Of a stretch of 64,000 bases of DNA, positions 26,686-35,521 are shown piece by piece. Position 1 is the stretch's first letter. Each line of letters starts with the position of its first letter. The stretch is taken from contig NZ_CYTO01000020.1 in assembly GCF_001458335.1 (NCBI RefSeq), positions 62,001 to 126,000 of the forward strand. The letters are read 5' to 3'. The notes under the pieces were generated by a model. It made no database searches, was not told the origin of the DNA, and was given only the letters and a program-made list of their open reading frames with translations. Made by a program: the position numbers and the translations under genes. The DNA comes from Cognatishimia activa (GTDB taxonomy: Bacteria > Pseudomonadota > Alphaproteobacteria > Rhodobacterales > Rhodobacteraceae).

Positions 26686-27858
26686 ATGTTTGCTGCTTTT
26701 AAACCGCGCCGTAAAATTCTGAAAGGTCTGCTGACCATAAGTGCTGCGGCTTTTGTATCAGCTTGTGAACCCGTCACAATTGGCGGCGGCCCATCGATCA
26801 ACACTGCAAAACCCGTACCTGTCGCGCTTTTGGTTCCAAAATCTTCACAGTCTTCAGGAGACGCGGTACTTTCACAAAGCCTTGAAAACGCAGCGCGTTT
26901 GGCGATGTCGGATTTGGAAGGCGTGCAGATCGACCTGCGTGTCTACGACACTGCAGGTGATGCGGGGGTCGCGCAGACTGCAGCCCTTAAAGCGGTTGGC
27001 GAAGGCGCTAAGATCATTCTGGGGCCAGTGCGCAGTGGCCCGTCTAATGCGGTTGGCGTTGCGCTTGCAGGTCGGAACGTGAACGTTCTGTCCTTCTCAA
27101 ACAACACCTCAATTGCAGGCGGTAACGTCTTTGTACTTGGGCCAACCTTTCAAAATAGCGCAAATCGCCTTGCACGCTTCGCGGCACGAAACGGCAAATC
27201 CAATATTTTGACTGTCCATGCGCAGAATGTTGCTGGCGAGGCGGGACGTGACGCGATCGCCAACGCTTTGGCGTCGACAAGCGCAAGCAGTGCCGGATCC
27301 GTGCCTTACGAATTTTCCCAGAAAGGCGTGATCAATGCAGTGGATCAAGTCCGCAACACCGCACGCAGCACCGGAACTGATGCGATCTTTTTCACATCAG
27401 ACACGTCGGGTGCCTTGCCTCTTTTCTCTCAATTATTGCCCGAAGCTGGTGTGAACCCAACGGACACGCAATTCATTGGTTTGACCCGCTGGGACATTCC
27501 CGCGCAGACCCTTGCTCTGCCGGGTGTTCAAGGGGGGTGGTTCGCGATGCCTGATCCGGCGCTGACCGGTCAGTTCCGTGACCGCTACTCAAACGCTTAT
27601 GGCACGACGCCACATCCAATCGGTGGGCTTGCTTATGATGGTATTGCAGCAATTGGCGCCTTGGTCTCGCAAGGCAAATCAGATGCTCTGACAGCCGCCG
27701 CTCTCACCCAAGGTGCGGGCTTTAATGGCGTCAACGGAGTTTTCCGCCTTCGCGCGGATGGAACGAACGAACGCGGGTTGGCAGTGGCCACGATCCGCGA
27801 CAAACAGGTTGTTATCATTGACCCAGCACCAAGAAGTTTTGGCGACGCAGGCTTCTAA
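26686..27858 (+). CDS. LpoA-like penicillin-binding protein activator lipoprotein
   Basis: A 390-residue protein with an N-terminal lipoprotein signal whose lipobox ends VSAC (Cys27), followed by a periplasmic-binding-protein type 1 fold (PVALLVPKSSQSSGDAVLSQ, LGPVRSGPSNAVG, IFFTSDTSGALP). This is the LppC/YraM family; the E. coli member LpoA activates PBP1A from the outer membrane. The rsmI-yraN neighbourhood supports it. The start at 26686 has GAGG nine bases upstream; the ATG at 26677 is too close to that site. E. coli LpoA has an extra N-terminal TPR-like domain that is absent here. Confidence 0.82.
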   Translation: MFAAFKPRRKILKGLLTISAAAFVSACEPVTIGGGPSINTAKPVPVALLVPKSSQSSGDAVLSQSLENAARLAMSDLEGVQIDLRVYDTAGDAGVAQTAALKAVGEGAKIILGPVRSGPSNAVGVALAGRNVNVLSFSNNTSIAGGNVFVLGPTFQNSANRLARFAARNGKSNILTVHAQNVAGEAGRDAIANALASTSASSAGSVPYEFSQKGVINAVDQVRNTARSTGTDAIFFTSDTSGALPLFSQLLPEAGVNPTDTQFIGLTRWDIPAQTLALPGVQGGWFAMPDPALTGQFRDRYSNAYGTTPHPIGGLAYDGIAAIGALVSQGKSDALTAAALTQGAGFNGVNGVFRLRADGTNERGLAVATIRDKQVVIIDPAPRSFGDAGF

Positions 27859-30628
27859 TCCTGCCGCTTTTCTCCCGGTCCCACCGGACAACCTCATTTG
27901 CGATGCAGATTTGATCGTCAACCGCGCCCAATTGGGCGCGGCAATTGTTGACGCCTGCCTTGCGGCGAATAACGCAAAAGACACACGCAAAGCTGTGGTC
28001 GAACTGCTGCGCGAAACGCAGAAGAACGGTCGCGCAGCCATCGCTGCTGCTTTTGAGAAAGATCCATTTGCTGCGCGCCCAATGACGCGCGCCTATACTT
28101 GGCTCACCGATTGTTTGGTCAATTCAGCGCATTTCGTGTCGACCCACGCGCTTCACCCAAATGCAAACCCAACCGAAGGCGAACGCATCGCTCTGTTTGC
28201 TGTGGGTGGCTACGGGCGCGGAGAAATGGCGCCGCAATCCGATGTGGATCTGCTGTTTTTAACGCCTTACAAAATCACCGGCTGGGCGGAGAGCGTGATT
28301 GAGTCGATGCTCTACATCCTCTGGGATCTACGCCTAAAAGTTGGCCACAGTTCTCGAACCGTCAAGGATTGCATCCGACTGGGTGGCGAGGATTTCACGA
28401 TCCGAACCGCGCTTTTGGAACAGCGCTTTCTGGCGGGTTATATTTCTCTATCTGCTCAACTCACAACCCGCCTTGAGAACGAGCTTTTTAAAGGCAGCGA
28501 GAGTGAATTTATCGACGCAAAACTCGCCGAACGGGATGAACGCCACAAAAAACAGGGCCAGCGTTACGTGGTTGAGCCGAATGTGAAAGAAGGCAAAGGC
28601 GGACTGCGCGATTTGCAGTCGTTGTTTTGGATTGCGAAATATGTCTACCACGTGAATACGACGCGGGAATTGGTCGACTTGGGCCTTTTCCATCAGGACG
28701 AATTCGAACTTTTTGAACGCGCCGAAAACTTCCTGTGGGCAACGCGCGCACATCTGCATTTGATCAATAACCGACCAACCGAGCAGCTCAGTTTTGACAT
28801 GCAAGTCATGGTCGCTGAACGGTTGGGTTACACGGATAAAGACGGCCGCCGTGCGGTTGAGCATTTCATGCAGGACTATTTCCGCAACGCGACGGCAGTT
28901 GGGGACCTGACGCGGATTTTGCTCACTAAGCTCGAAGACAACCACACAAAATCTGCCCCACTTTTGGAGCGGATTTTCCGACGCCGCCCCCCGAAAGTAA
29001 AAGCGGGTTATATCGTCACGAACAACCGGATCTCAGTCGCTGACGAAACTGAATTCCTGGCGGATAAGCTCAATATTCTTAGGCTGTTTGAAGAAGCCTT
29101 GCGCACCGGGGTTCTGATCCACCCAGATACCATGCGCCTGTTGCAGGCCAATTTGCATCTCATCGATGATGACATGCGCGCCGACCCGCGGGCGGCTAAG
29201 ATCTTTTTGGACACTTTGCTAAAGCACGGCAATCCAGAGCGTGCTCTGCGTCGCATGAACGAACTGGGTGTTCTTTCTGCTTTCATTCCTGAGTTCGAAC
29301 CCATCGTCGCAATGATGCAGTTCAACATGTATCATTCCTACACTGTGGACGAGCACACGATCCAGGTGATCTCGACCTACACTCAGATTGAACGTGAGGA
29401 TCTCATTGAAGAACTGCCTCTAAGTTCTGAAATCCTGAAACGCGGTATCAATCGCAAGGTTCTTATGGTGGCCATGCTCTTGCATGACATCGGCAAAGGG
29501 CGCGACACAGACCACTCCATCCTTGGCGCGAAGATTGCCAAGAAAGTCGCGCCGCGTCTGGGGCTCAACAAGGAAGAATGCAAAACCGTCGAATGGCTCG
29601 TGCGCTATCACCTACTGATGTCTGACGTTGCGCAGAAACGCGATCTTTCAGACCCGCGCACCATTCGTGATTTCGCGAAGGCCGTTACATCGGTGAAGAA
29701 GCTCGACCTGCTCACTGTCCTCACAGTGTGTGACATTCGTGGCGTTGGACCAGACGTCTGGAACAACTGGAAGGCCACGCTGATCCGCAATCTCTATAGT
29801 TTGACCCGTGATGCGCTGGAGGGTGGCGCCGAAGCGATCAATACCACACAACGGACCAACGAAGCCAAAAAATCGCTTCGTCTGCGCCTTAAAGATTGGG
29901 AAAGCAAGCTCGTTAAAGAGGAATGCGCCCGTCATTACGATCCTTATTGGCAAGGTCTGCCTGCGGAAGCCCATGTGGCATTCGCAAAGCTCTTGCAAAA
30001 CCTTGATGGTGACGAAGTCCATATCGACCTAGAGCCAGATGAGGATCGCGATGCAACACGTGTCCTGTTTGCTTTGGAAGATCACCCGGGGATCTTCTCG
30101 CGACTGTCCGGTGCATTGGCACTGGTCGGCGCGAACGTGGTCGATGCACGCACCTACACGTCCAAAGACGGCTATGCCACCGCCGCTTTCTGGGTTCAGG
30201 ACGCAGAAGGCAGCCCTTATGAGGCCAGCCGCTTGGGGCGTCTGTCTCAGATGATCCGCAAGACCCTGATGGGCGAAGTGGTCACGACAGAGGCGATGAA
30301 GTCGCGCGACGTTATCAAGAAACGCGAACGTGCTTTCCGCGTCCCAACGACCATCACCTTCGACAACGAAGGCTCGGATATCTACACAATTATCGAGGTG
30401 GACACCCGCGATCGGCCGGGTCTGCTTTATGACCTCGCGCGCTCCTTAGCGAGCAGCAATATCTACGTCGCCTCTGCCGTCATTGCGACCTACGGGGAAC
30501 AGGTGGTGGATACATTCTATGTCAAAGACATGTTCGGATTGAAATTCTACACAGAGAGCAAACAAAAAACCCTTGAGAAGCGCCTGCGCGACGCCATCGC
30601 CAAGGGCTATGAGAGGGCGAACGGGTGA
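27839..30628 (+). CDS. glnD: Bifunctional [protein-PII] uridylyltransferase/uridylyl-removing enzyme
   Basis: A protein of about 929 residues. The nucleotidyltransferase motif GGYGRGEMAPQSDVDLLFL, the PII-uridylyltransferase domain (VKEGKGGLRDLQSLFWIAKY), the HD hydrolase domain (LLHDIGKGRDTDHS) and two C-terminal ACT domains (about 735 and 850) are all present. It senses glutamine and modifies PII. The likely start is TTG at 27839, which overlaps the lipoprotein gene by 20 bases; an open frame reaches back to 27713 but duplicates the upstream gene. It overlaps murJ by 4 bases. Confidence 0.94.
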   Translation: MATQASNPAAFLPVPPDNLICDADLIVNRAQLGAAIVDACLAANNAKDTRKAVVELLRETQKNGRAAIAAAFEKDPFAARPMTRAYTWLTDCLVNSAHFVSTHALHPNANPTEGERIALFAVGGYGRGEMAPQSDVDLLFLTPYKITGWAESVIESMLYILWDLRLKVGHSSRTVKDCIRLGGEDFTIRTALLEQRFLAGYISLSAQLTTRLENELFKGSESEFIDAKLAERDERHKKQGQRYVVEPNVKEGKGGLRDLQSLFWIAKYVYHVNTTRELVDLGLFHQDEFELFERAENFLWATRAHLHLINNRPTEQLSFDMQVMVAERLGYTDKDGRRAVEHFMQDYFRNATAVGDLTRILLTKLEDNHTKSAPLLERIFRRRPPKVKAGYIVTNNRISVADETEFLADKLNILRLFEEALRTGVLIHPDTMRLLQANLHLIDDDMRADPRAAKIFLDTLLKHGNPERALRRMNELGVLSAFIPEFEPIVAMMQFNMYHSYTVDEHTIQVISTYTQIEREDLIEELPLSSEILKRGINRKVLMVAMLLHDIGKGRDTDHSILGAKIAKKVAPRLGLNKEECKTVEWLVRYHLLMSDVAQKRDLSDPRTIRDFAKAVTSVKKLDLLTVLTVCDIRGVGPDVWNNWKATLIRNLYSLTRDALEGGAEAINTTQRTNEAKKSLRLRLKDWESKLVKEECARHYDPYWQGLPAEAHVAFAKLLQNLDGDEVHIDLEPDEDRDATRVLFALEDHPGIFSRLSGALALVGANVVDARTYTSKDGYATAAFWVQDAEGSPYEASRLGRLSQMIRKTLMGEVVTTEAMKSRDVIKKRERAFRVPTTITFDNEGSDIYTIIEVDTRDRPGLLYDLARSLASSNIYVASAVIATYGEQVVDTFYVKDMFGLKFYTESKQKTLEKRLRDAIAKGYERANG

Positions 30629-32163
30629 AGCCGATCCGGCTGATACGCGGTTTTATGACCGTCGGGTTTTGGACCCTTGCCAGCCGCATATTGGGGTTTG
30701 CACGCGAGATCATGATCCTCTCGCTGATCGGGCCCGGAGCCGTATTTGACGCCTTTGTCGCCGCTTTCCGCCTGCCCAACATGTTCCGCCGTTTCTTCGC
30801 CGAAGGCGCGTTTAACGCAGCTTTTGTGCCCATGTTTTCCAAGAAATATGAGGTCGGGGACGATCCGCAGGCCTTCGCTCAGGATGCGTTGAATGGGCTG
30901 GCTTTTGCGGTTTTGACACTAATTGCCATCGCCATGGTTTTTATGCCCGGGCTTGTTTGGTTGACAGCCGAAGGGTTTTACGGCGATGCGCGGTTTGATT
31001 TGACTGTCGGCTACGGACGGATCGTCTTTCCCTACATCATTTGTATGTCCTTAGCGGCTTTGTTTTCAGGCGTTTTGAACGCCACGGGCCGTTTTGCAGC
31101 CGCCGCTGCGGCACCGGTTCTGCTCAATATCTTCGCCGTAGGCGCGATGACCCTTGGCTATCTTCTTGGTGGCGAGGTCATCAATTGGCTAATCTGGACG
31201 ATCCCAGTCGCAGGCATCGCACAGCTGGCACTGGTTTGGGTTGCAACAGAACGCGCCGGCATCACGCTGCGCATTGGCCGCCCGCGTTGGACGCCGGATA
31301 TGTCTCACATGCTAAAGGTCGCAATACCGGCTGCATTGGCCTCTGGCGTGATGCAGATCAACCTTGTAGTCGGTCAGCTTGTTGCGTCACGCACAGAGTC
31401 TGCCGTGAGCTGGCTTTTCGCAGCGGACCGTCTTTATCAACTGCCTTTGGGCGTTGTTGGGATTGCGGTCGGGATTGTTTTGCTGCCGGAACTCTCTCGT
31501 CGTTTGAAAGCAGGCGATGATAGTGGCGCGCGCGATGCTTATTCCCGTGCCGGTGAATTTGCCCTCGCGTTGACGATTCCAAGTGCCGTGGCGTTCTTGG
31601 TGATCCCATTGGCGCTTGTTTCCGTAATGTATCAACGCGGCGAAACGACGGCTGCAGATAGTGAAGCCATCGCTTGGGCCGTCGCAATCTACGGTTTGGG
31701 CTTGCCCGCTTTCGTGCTGCAAAAGCTCGTGCAGCCGCTCTTCTTTGCCCGTGAAGACACCAAAACACCGTTTCGTTTTGCGGTCTATGCGATGATTATT
31801 AACGCCGCGCTGGCATTTGGGCTTCATCCCTTTATTGGCTGGATGGCACCTGCGGTTGCGACAACCGTTGCTGGTTGGGCAATGGTGGCGTTTCTTTGGA
31901 TCGGCGCGCGCGGCTTTGGGGACGTAGCAAAGTTTGACGCCCAATTTGCACGCCGCTTGCCGCGCATTATTGCCGCAACCACCGCAATGGCAATTGCCCT
32001 CTTTGGTCTGCAAGAACTGCTTCAAACCGCGCTTTACACAGATGGCTGGCGTTACCTTGCCTTGCTTGCGTTGGTTATCGCTGGAGCAGCAGTCTACTTT
32101 GTCGCTGGCCACGCAATTGGCGCCTTTAACCTGCGCCAGATTATCAAAGGTGGGAAATCGTAG
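30625..32163 (+). CDS. murJ: Lipid II flippase MurJ
   Basis: A 512-residue MOP-superfamily transporter with about 14 helices. The family opening (TLASRILGFAREIMI) and FRLPNMFRRFFAEGAFNAAFVP are unmistakable. It flips lipid II across the inner membrane for peptidoglycan synthesis. The GTG at 30625 overlaps the glnD stop in GTGA. The TAG stop at 32161 is the first base of a repeat element. The order glnD-murJ-trpS is common in alphaproteobacteria. Confidence 0.96.
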   Translation: MKPIRLIRGFMTVGFWTLASRILGFAREIMILSLIGPGAVFDAFVAAFRLPNMFRRFFAEGAFNAAFVPMFSKKYEVGDDPQAFAQDALNGLAFAVLTLIAIAMVFMPGLVWLTAEGFYGDARFDLTVGYGRIVFPYIICMSLAALFSGVLNATGRFAAAAAAPVLLNIFAVGAMTLGYLLGGEVINWLIWTIPVAGIAQLALVWVATERAGITLRIGRPRWTPDMSHMLKVAIPAALASGVMQINLVVGQLVASRTESAVSWLFAADRLYQLPLGVVGIAVGIVLLPELSRRLKAGDDSGARDAYSRAGEFALALTIPSAVAFLVIPLALVSVMYQRGETTAADSEAIAWAVAIYGLGLPAFVLQKLVQPLFFAREDTKTPFRFAVYAMIINAALAFGLHPFIGWMAPAVATTVAGWAMVAFLWIGARGFGDVAKFDAQFARRLPRIIAATTAMAIALFGLQELLQTALYTDGWRYLALLALVIAGAAVYFVAGHAIGAFNLRQIIKGGKS

Positions 32164-32224
32164 GGTGGGGTTTTACCCCACCATGTTAATGCGATCCTGA
32201 AGGTGGGGTAAACCCCCACCCTAC
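32160..32224. repeat. REP-like inverted repeat between murJ and the rhomboid gene
   Basis: Two 22-base arms (32161-32182 and 32202-32223) are inverted copies with one mismatch, separated by 19 bases. Each arm begins or ends with the TAGGGTGGGG / CCCCACCCTA sequence and itself contains a small GGTGGGG/CCCCACC hairpin. The element starts at the murJ stop codon and ends 2 bases before the stop of the converging gene. It resembles dispersed REP-type palindromes and could end transcription from both sides. Confidence 0.75.
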
Positions 32225-32225
32225 A

Positions 32226-32912
32226 TCAATCGTGCCGGATCATTGCACGAATGCGTGCCCAACCACCGGGCACCAAAAAGAACGACAGCGCGAAACCAGT
32301 GACGAAGCCACAAAGGTCGGCAACCCAATCCCCATTGCTGCCAAACAAAGCGCCAAAAAGCAGCTGAATTCCCAGCAACATCGCAATCAAGGAAAAGGCG
32401 CGCATCTGGTTCTCGCCGCCAACGCGCAGACGTGCCCACATCAAGAATGTGAATGCGCCAATGAAACCATAGGCCCCGGGGTAAGAGCCAATCAAAGGCA
32501 CTGGCGCAGACCAAATTGCGGTGTAGGCAATGGCACCAACCGCACCAGAGGCGAAAAACACCAACAAAGTCGCGACCGGGTGAAACACCTCTCCGACCAT
32601 TTTGCCCAGCGCCAGAACAATCACTGCTCCAAACAGGGCATGCGTAAAGTTACCGTGCAAAAAGAGATAACTGAAAACGCGGACGACATGCTCTGACGGC
32701 CAAGTTCCGTTCTGCCACATCCACGCAAAGATATCTGGTGAATACGCAAATCGCTGCACCGCTTGCAGACGCCAGCCAATCGCCTCGGGGCCACCGACCA
32801 AACCAGTGCTGCCTAGGTAGAAAACGATCTCCACCCCAACAATCACGATCGCCAAAGCGGCAATCACCGGCGGCAGCGCATTAAACGGGCTTTGGATATT
32901 GGGATCAGACAT
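32226..32912 (-). CDS. Rhomboid-fold membrane protein lacking catalytic residues
   Basis: A 228-residue protein with about six or seven helices and clear rhomboid landmarks (FSYLFLHGNFTHALFGAVIVLALG). In active rhomboids the Ser lies in a GxSGA motif and the His in AHLxG. Here the corresponding stretches read GSYPGAYGFIGAF (142-154) and VADLCGF (197-203), so Ser appears to be Tyr144 and His to be Asp199. It is therefore probably a pseudoprotease that binds or chaperones membrane proteins. It is convergent with murJ and divergent from trpS. Confidence 0.85.
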   Translation of the reverse strand: MSDPNIQSPFNALPPVIAALAIVIVGVEIVFYLGSTGLVGGPEAIGWRLQAVQRFAYSPDIFAWMWQNGTWPSEHVVRVFSYLFLHGNFTHALFGAVIVLALGKMVGEVFHPVATLLVFFASGAVGAIAYTAIWSAPVPLIGSYPGAYGFIGAFTFLMWARLRVGGENQMRAFSLIAMLLGIQLLFGALFGSNGDWVADLCGFVTGFALSFFLVPGGWARIRAMIRHD

Positions 32913-32998
32913 GAAAGCTCCTGCAGGGGTGCGGCTTGACGCTCATTGCAGCCATGGGTAAGCCAAGCGGGCAACAATTTCCAGACGGAGTATCTGAT

Positions 32999-34030
32999 AT
33001 GAGTGAGGCGGTCCAAACGTCTTCTTTCTCGCCCCGCGTCTTTTCCGGCATTCAACCGTCCGGTGGCCTGACGCTCGGCAACTACCTCGGCGCAATGAAG
33101 CGCTTTGTGGACACCCAGAACACCGGCGTGCAATCGATCTATTGTATGGTCGACCAACACGCGATCACCGTCTGGCAAGACCCAGAGAATTTGCGCCGCG
33201 CGACCCGTGAACTTTGCGCGGGCTACATTGCGTCAGGTCTCGACCCAGAGAAATCCATTCTTTTCAATCAATCCCAAGTGCCCGAACACGCGCAGCTTGG
33301 CTGGATTTTCAACTGCGTCGCCCGCATGGGTTGGATGCAGCGCATGACCCAGTGGAAGGATAAGGCGGGAAAGAACTCGCAAAACGCCTCATTGGGTCTC
33401 TTTGCTTATCCTGCTCTGATGGCAGCGGACATTTTGATTTATCACGCAACCCACGTCCCAGTGGGCGAAGACCAGAAGCAGCACGTTGAGCTGACACGCG
33501 ACATCGCGAACAAGTTCAACCACGACTACAAGGTCGACTTTTTCCCGGTGCCTGAGCCGGTGATCGAAGGCGCGGCTACACGTGTGATGTCTTTGCGTGA
33601 TGGATCTAAGAAGATGTCAAAGTCTGATCCGTCTGATGCGTCGCGAATTAATCTGACCGATGACGCGGACACGATTGCCAAGAAGATCCGTAAAGCAAAG
33701 ACCGACCCAGAAGCTCTGCCGTCTGAAGCGAAAGGGCTGGAAGATCGCCCAGAAGCGCGCAACTTGGTCAATATTTACTCAGCATTGTCTGAAGTATCGG
33801 TTGACGCTGTCCTAGCGGATGTCGGCGGGAAACAGTTCTCGGAATTCAAGCCGATGCTCGCCGAACTAGCGGTTGAAAAGTTGGCACCGATCTCCGGCGA
33901 GATGGCACGGCTCATGGAAGACACGGCAGAGATCGACAAGATCTTGGCCCGCGGCGCTGAGCGGGCACGTGAGATCGCCTCTCCGATCTTGAAAGAAACC
34001 TACAAAATCATCGGTATGGTCGGCGCTTAA
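32999..34030 (+). CDS. trpS: Tryptophanyl-tRNA synthetase
   Basis: A 343-residue class I synthetase. The HIGH-like motif is in [20 protein letters not shown], and the KMSKS motif reads KKMSKSDPS. The ATG at 32999 follows ACGGAG with 8 bases spacing; an upstream in-frame TTG-type start at 32936 is unlikely. It charges tRNA-Trp. Active-site features are intact and the length is normal for bacteria. Confidence 0.96.
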   Translation: MSEAVQTSSFSPRVFSGIQPSGGLTLGNYLGAMKRFVDTQNTGVQSIYCMVDQHAITVWQDPENLRRATRELCAGYIASGLDPEKSILFNQSQVPEHAQLGWIFNCVARMGWMQRMTQWKDKAGKNSQNASLGLFAYPALMAADILIYHATHVPVGEDQKQHVELTRDIANKFNHDYKVDFFPVPEPVIEGAATRVMSLRDGSKKMSKSDPSDASRINLTDDADTIAKKIRKAKTDPEALPSEAKGLEDRPEARNLVNIYSALSEVSVDAVLADVGGKQFSEFKPMLAELAVEKLAPISGEMARLMEDTAEIDKILARGAERAREIASPILKETYKIIGMVGA

Positions 34031-34051
34031 TTTAATTGACTTCAAGAATTG

Positions 34052-34080
34052 AAAAACCGGGTGCACCGCGCCCGGTTTTT
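34052..34080 (+). terminator. Terminator after trpS
   Basis: A 10-bp stem AAAAACCGGG/CCCGGTTTTT with a 9-base loop, continuing into a run of T, 22 bases after the trpS stop. Confidence 0.88.
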
Positions 34081-34379
34081 TTGATTTTGCTTGTCGGAAA
34101 ACATGGTGGCAAACGTCGAAAACTGTCACAAAATCGAATCTTTTCGCCGTTAAGTTGTGCGCATTCAAACTCGGAATTTATGTGGCGCTTCCCCCCCGAG
34201 ATCCGCGACGCATACCTGACATTTGAAGGCGTCAGCCAAAAGCACTTTTCAATAATTTGCCCCAGAGCTTCGGCTCTGGGGTCATTTCATATGCGGTCGA
34301 GTTTCCCTGATCACTGCAACCAAATACCCATTGCCCTGCCTTCGACCTTCCGCCATGATGCCGCGAAGGAGGCCGTTTT
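34081..34379. other. Intergenic stretch with a UUCG-capped hairpin
   Basis: About 300 bases between the trpS terminator and the UspA gene with no convincing gene. The main structure is a perfect 9-bp stem CCCCAGAGC/GCTCTGGGG capped by TTCG at 34260-34281. It is not followed by a T-run. UUCG loops are very stable, so this could be the 3' part of a small RNA or an untranslated leader of the UspA mRNA. Confidence 0.4.
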
Positions 34380-34835
34380 ATGCGTAAATTTCTTGTGGTG
34401 CTTGATGACAGTCGCGAATGCCTGAACGCGATGCGCTTTGCGGCGATGCGTGCCAAGAAGACCAATGGTGGTGTGGAAATCTTGTCCATCATTCCGCCAG
34501 AGGAATTCCAGCACTGGATTGGCGTCGGCGATATCATGCGTCAGGAAGCGCGTGAGCGCATCGAGGCCCACTTTGAGGTTTTTGCCAAATGGATGCGCGA
34601 CCGTCAGGGCATTGATCCTGAATTGGTTATCCGTGAGGGCGAACTGGTCACCGAAATCCTAGAACAAGTTCATACGGACCCAGAAATCGGCGTTCTGGTT
34701 CTCGGTGCGGGCACGGAAAGCGCGGGTCCAGGACCACTCGTCACACAGATGGCAAAAGCCTCTGGCACATTGCCAATTCCGGTGACAATTGTACCAGGCG
34801 ATCTACCAAAAGATCGGCTGGAAGCGATCACCTAA
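34380..34835 (+). CDS. Universal stress protein, UspA family
   Basis: A 151-residue single-domain protein with the Usp opening (MRKFLVVLDDSRECLNAMRFAAMRA) and the ATP-binding loop pattern near the end (VLVLGAGTESAGPGPLV). The start follows AAGGAGG. Usp proteins help cells survive starvation or stress; the ligand and partner here are not known. It stands alone between the UUCG hairpin and the Irr box of the next gene. Confidence 0.9.
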   Translation: MRKFLVVLDDSRECLNAMRFAAMRAKKTNGGVEILSIIPPEEFQHWIGVGDIMRQEARERIEAHFEVFAKWMRDRQGIDPELVIREGELVTEILEQVHTDPEIGVLVLGAGTESAGPGPLVTQMAKASGTLPIPVTIVPGDLPKDRLEAIT

Positions 34836-34882
34836 CAGACGCCACTGATTGATGTAGAGCAGGTATAAGCTTTGTCACGGCA

Positions 34883-34901
34883 GTTTAGAATGCTTCTAAA
34901 C
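34883..34901. promoter_or_regulatory. Irr box (ICE motif) before the Nfu gene
   Basis: A perfect palindrome with arms GTTTAGAA and TTCTAAAC around TGC. TTTAGAA-N3-TTCTAAA is the known consensus for the iron/haem-responsive regulator Irr in alphaproteobacteria. A TTGACA -35 hexamer starts 2 bases further on (34903), so the site sits immediately upstream of the promoter. Confidence 0.82.
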
Positions 34902-34951
34902 CTTGACACTCGCATACCCGCCACGCATATCAGTGTGCAGATACGAAAGGC

Positions 34952-35521
34952 ATGACCATGTTTATTCAAACCGAATCCACGCCGAATCCAGCAACGCTGA
35001 AATTCCTACCGGGCCAAACGGTTCTGGAAATGGGCACAGCAGACTTCCCATCTGAGGAAGCCGCCAAGCAATCGCCTTTGGCAACCCGCGTCTTCGGCGT
35101 TGAGGGTGTAACAGCCGTATTCTTTGGTCATGATTTTGTGACAGTCACCAAAACCGACTCCGTTGAGTGGGACCACCTCAAGCCTTCTATTCTTGGCGTG
35201 ATCATGGAGCACTTCCAATCCGGTGACCCTGTCTTGGGTGGAGATGCCAATGCGCCTGCGGCGCACGCAGAGCATCACGGTGAAGACGGGGAAATCGTCG
35301 AACAGATCAAAGAGCTCTTGGATACGCGCGTACGTCCAGCGGTCGCGCAGGATGGTGGCGATATTACGTTCCATGGCTTTGAGCGCGGCGTCGTCTACCT
35401 GCATATGCAAGGCGCTTGTGCCGGTTGCCCATCCTCGACCGTGACCCTCAAAATGGGCATCGAGAATCTGCTACGCCACTATATTCCTGAAGTCACAGAG
35501 GTACGCCCGGTTGGCCTCTGA
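34952..35521 (+). CDS. nfuA: NifU-like iron-sulfur scaffold/carrier protein
   Basis: A 189-residue protein with an N-terminal Nfu-N domain (MFIQTESTPNPATLKFLPGQ) and a C-terminal NifU domain carrying the cluster-binding CxxC in GACAGCPSSTVTLK. It accepts and delivers 4Fe-4S clusters to target enzymes such as aconitase or SdhB. An Irr box and a TTGACA hexamer upstream point to control by iron status. Its last codons overlap the start of tsaB. Confidence 0.93.
   Translation: MTMFIQTESTPNPATLKFLPGQTVLEMGTADFPSEEAAKQSPLATRVFGVEGVTAVFFGHDFVTVTKTDSVEWDHLKPSILGVIMEHFQSGDPVLGGDANAPAAHAEHHGEDGEIVEQIKELLDTRVRPAVAQDGGDITFHGFERGVVYLHMQGACAGCPSSTVTLKMGIENLLRHYIPEVTEVRPVGL

Noticed and set aside
27713-27838. 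Extended N-terminus for GlnD
   Set aside because: This part overlaps the end of the LpoA-like gene in another frame and does not resemble GlnD N-termini; TTG at 27839 is the better start.
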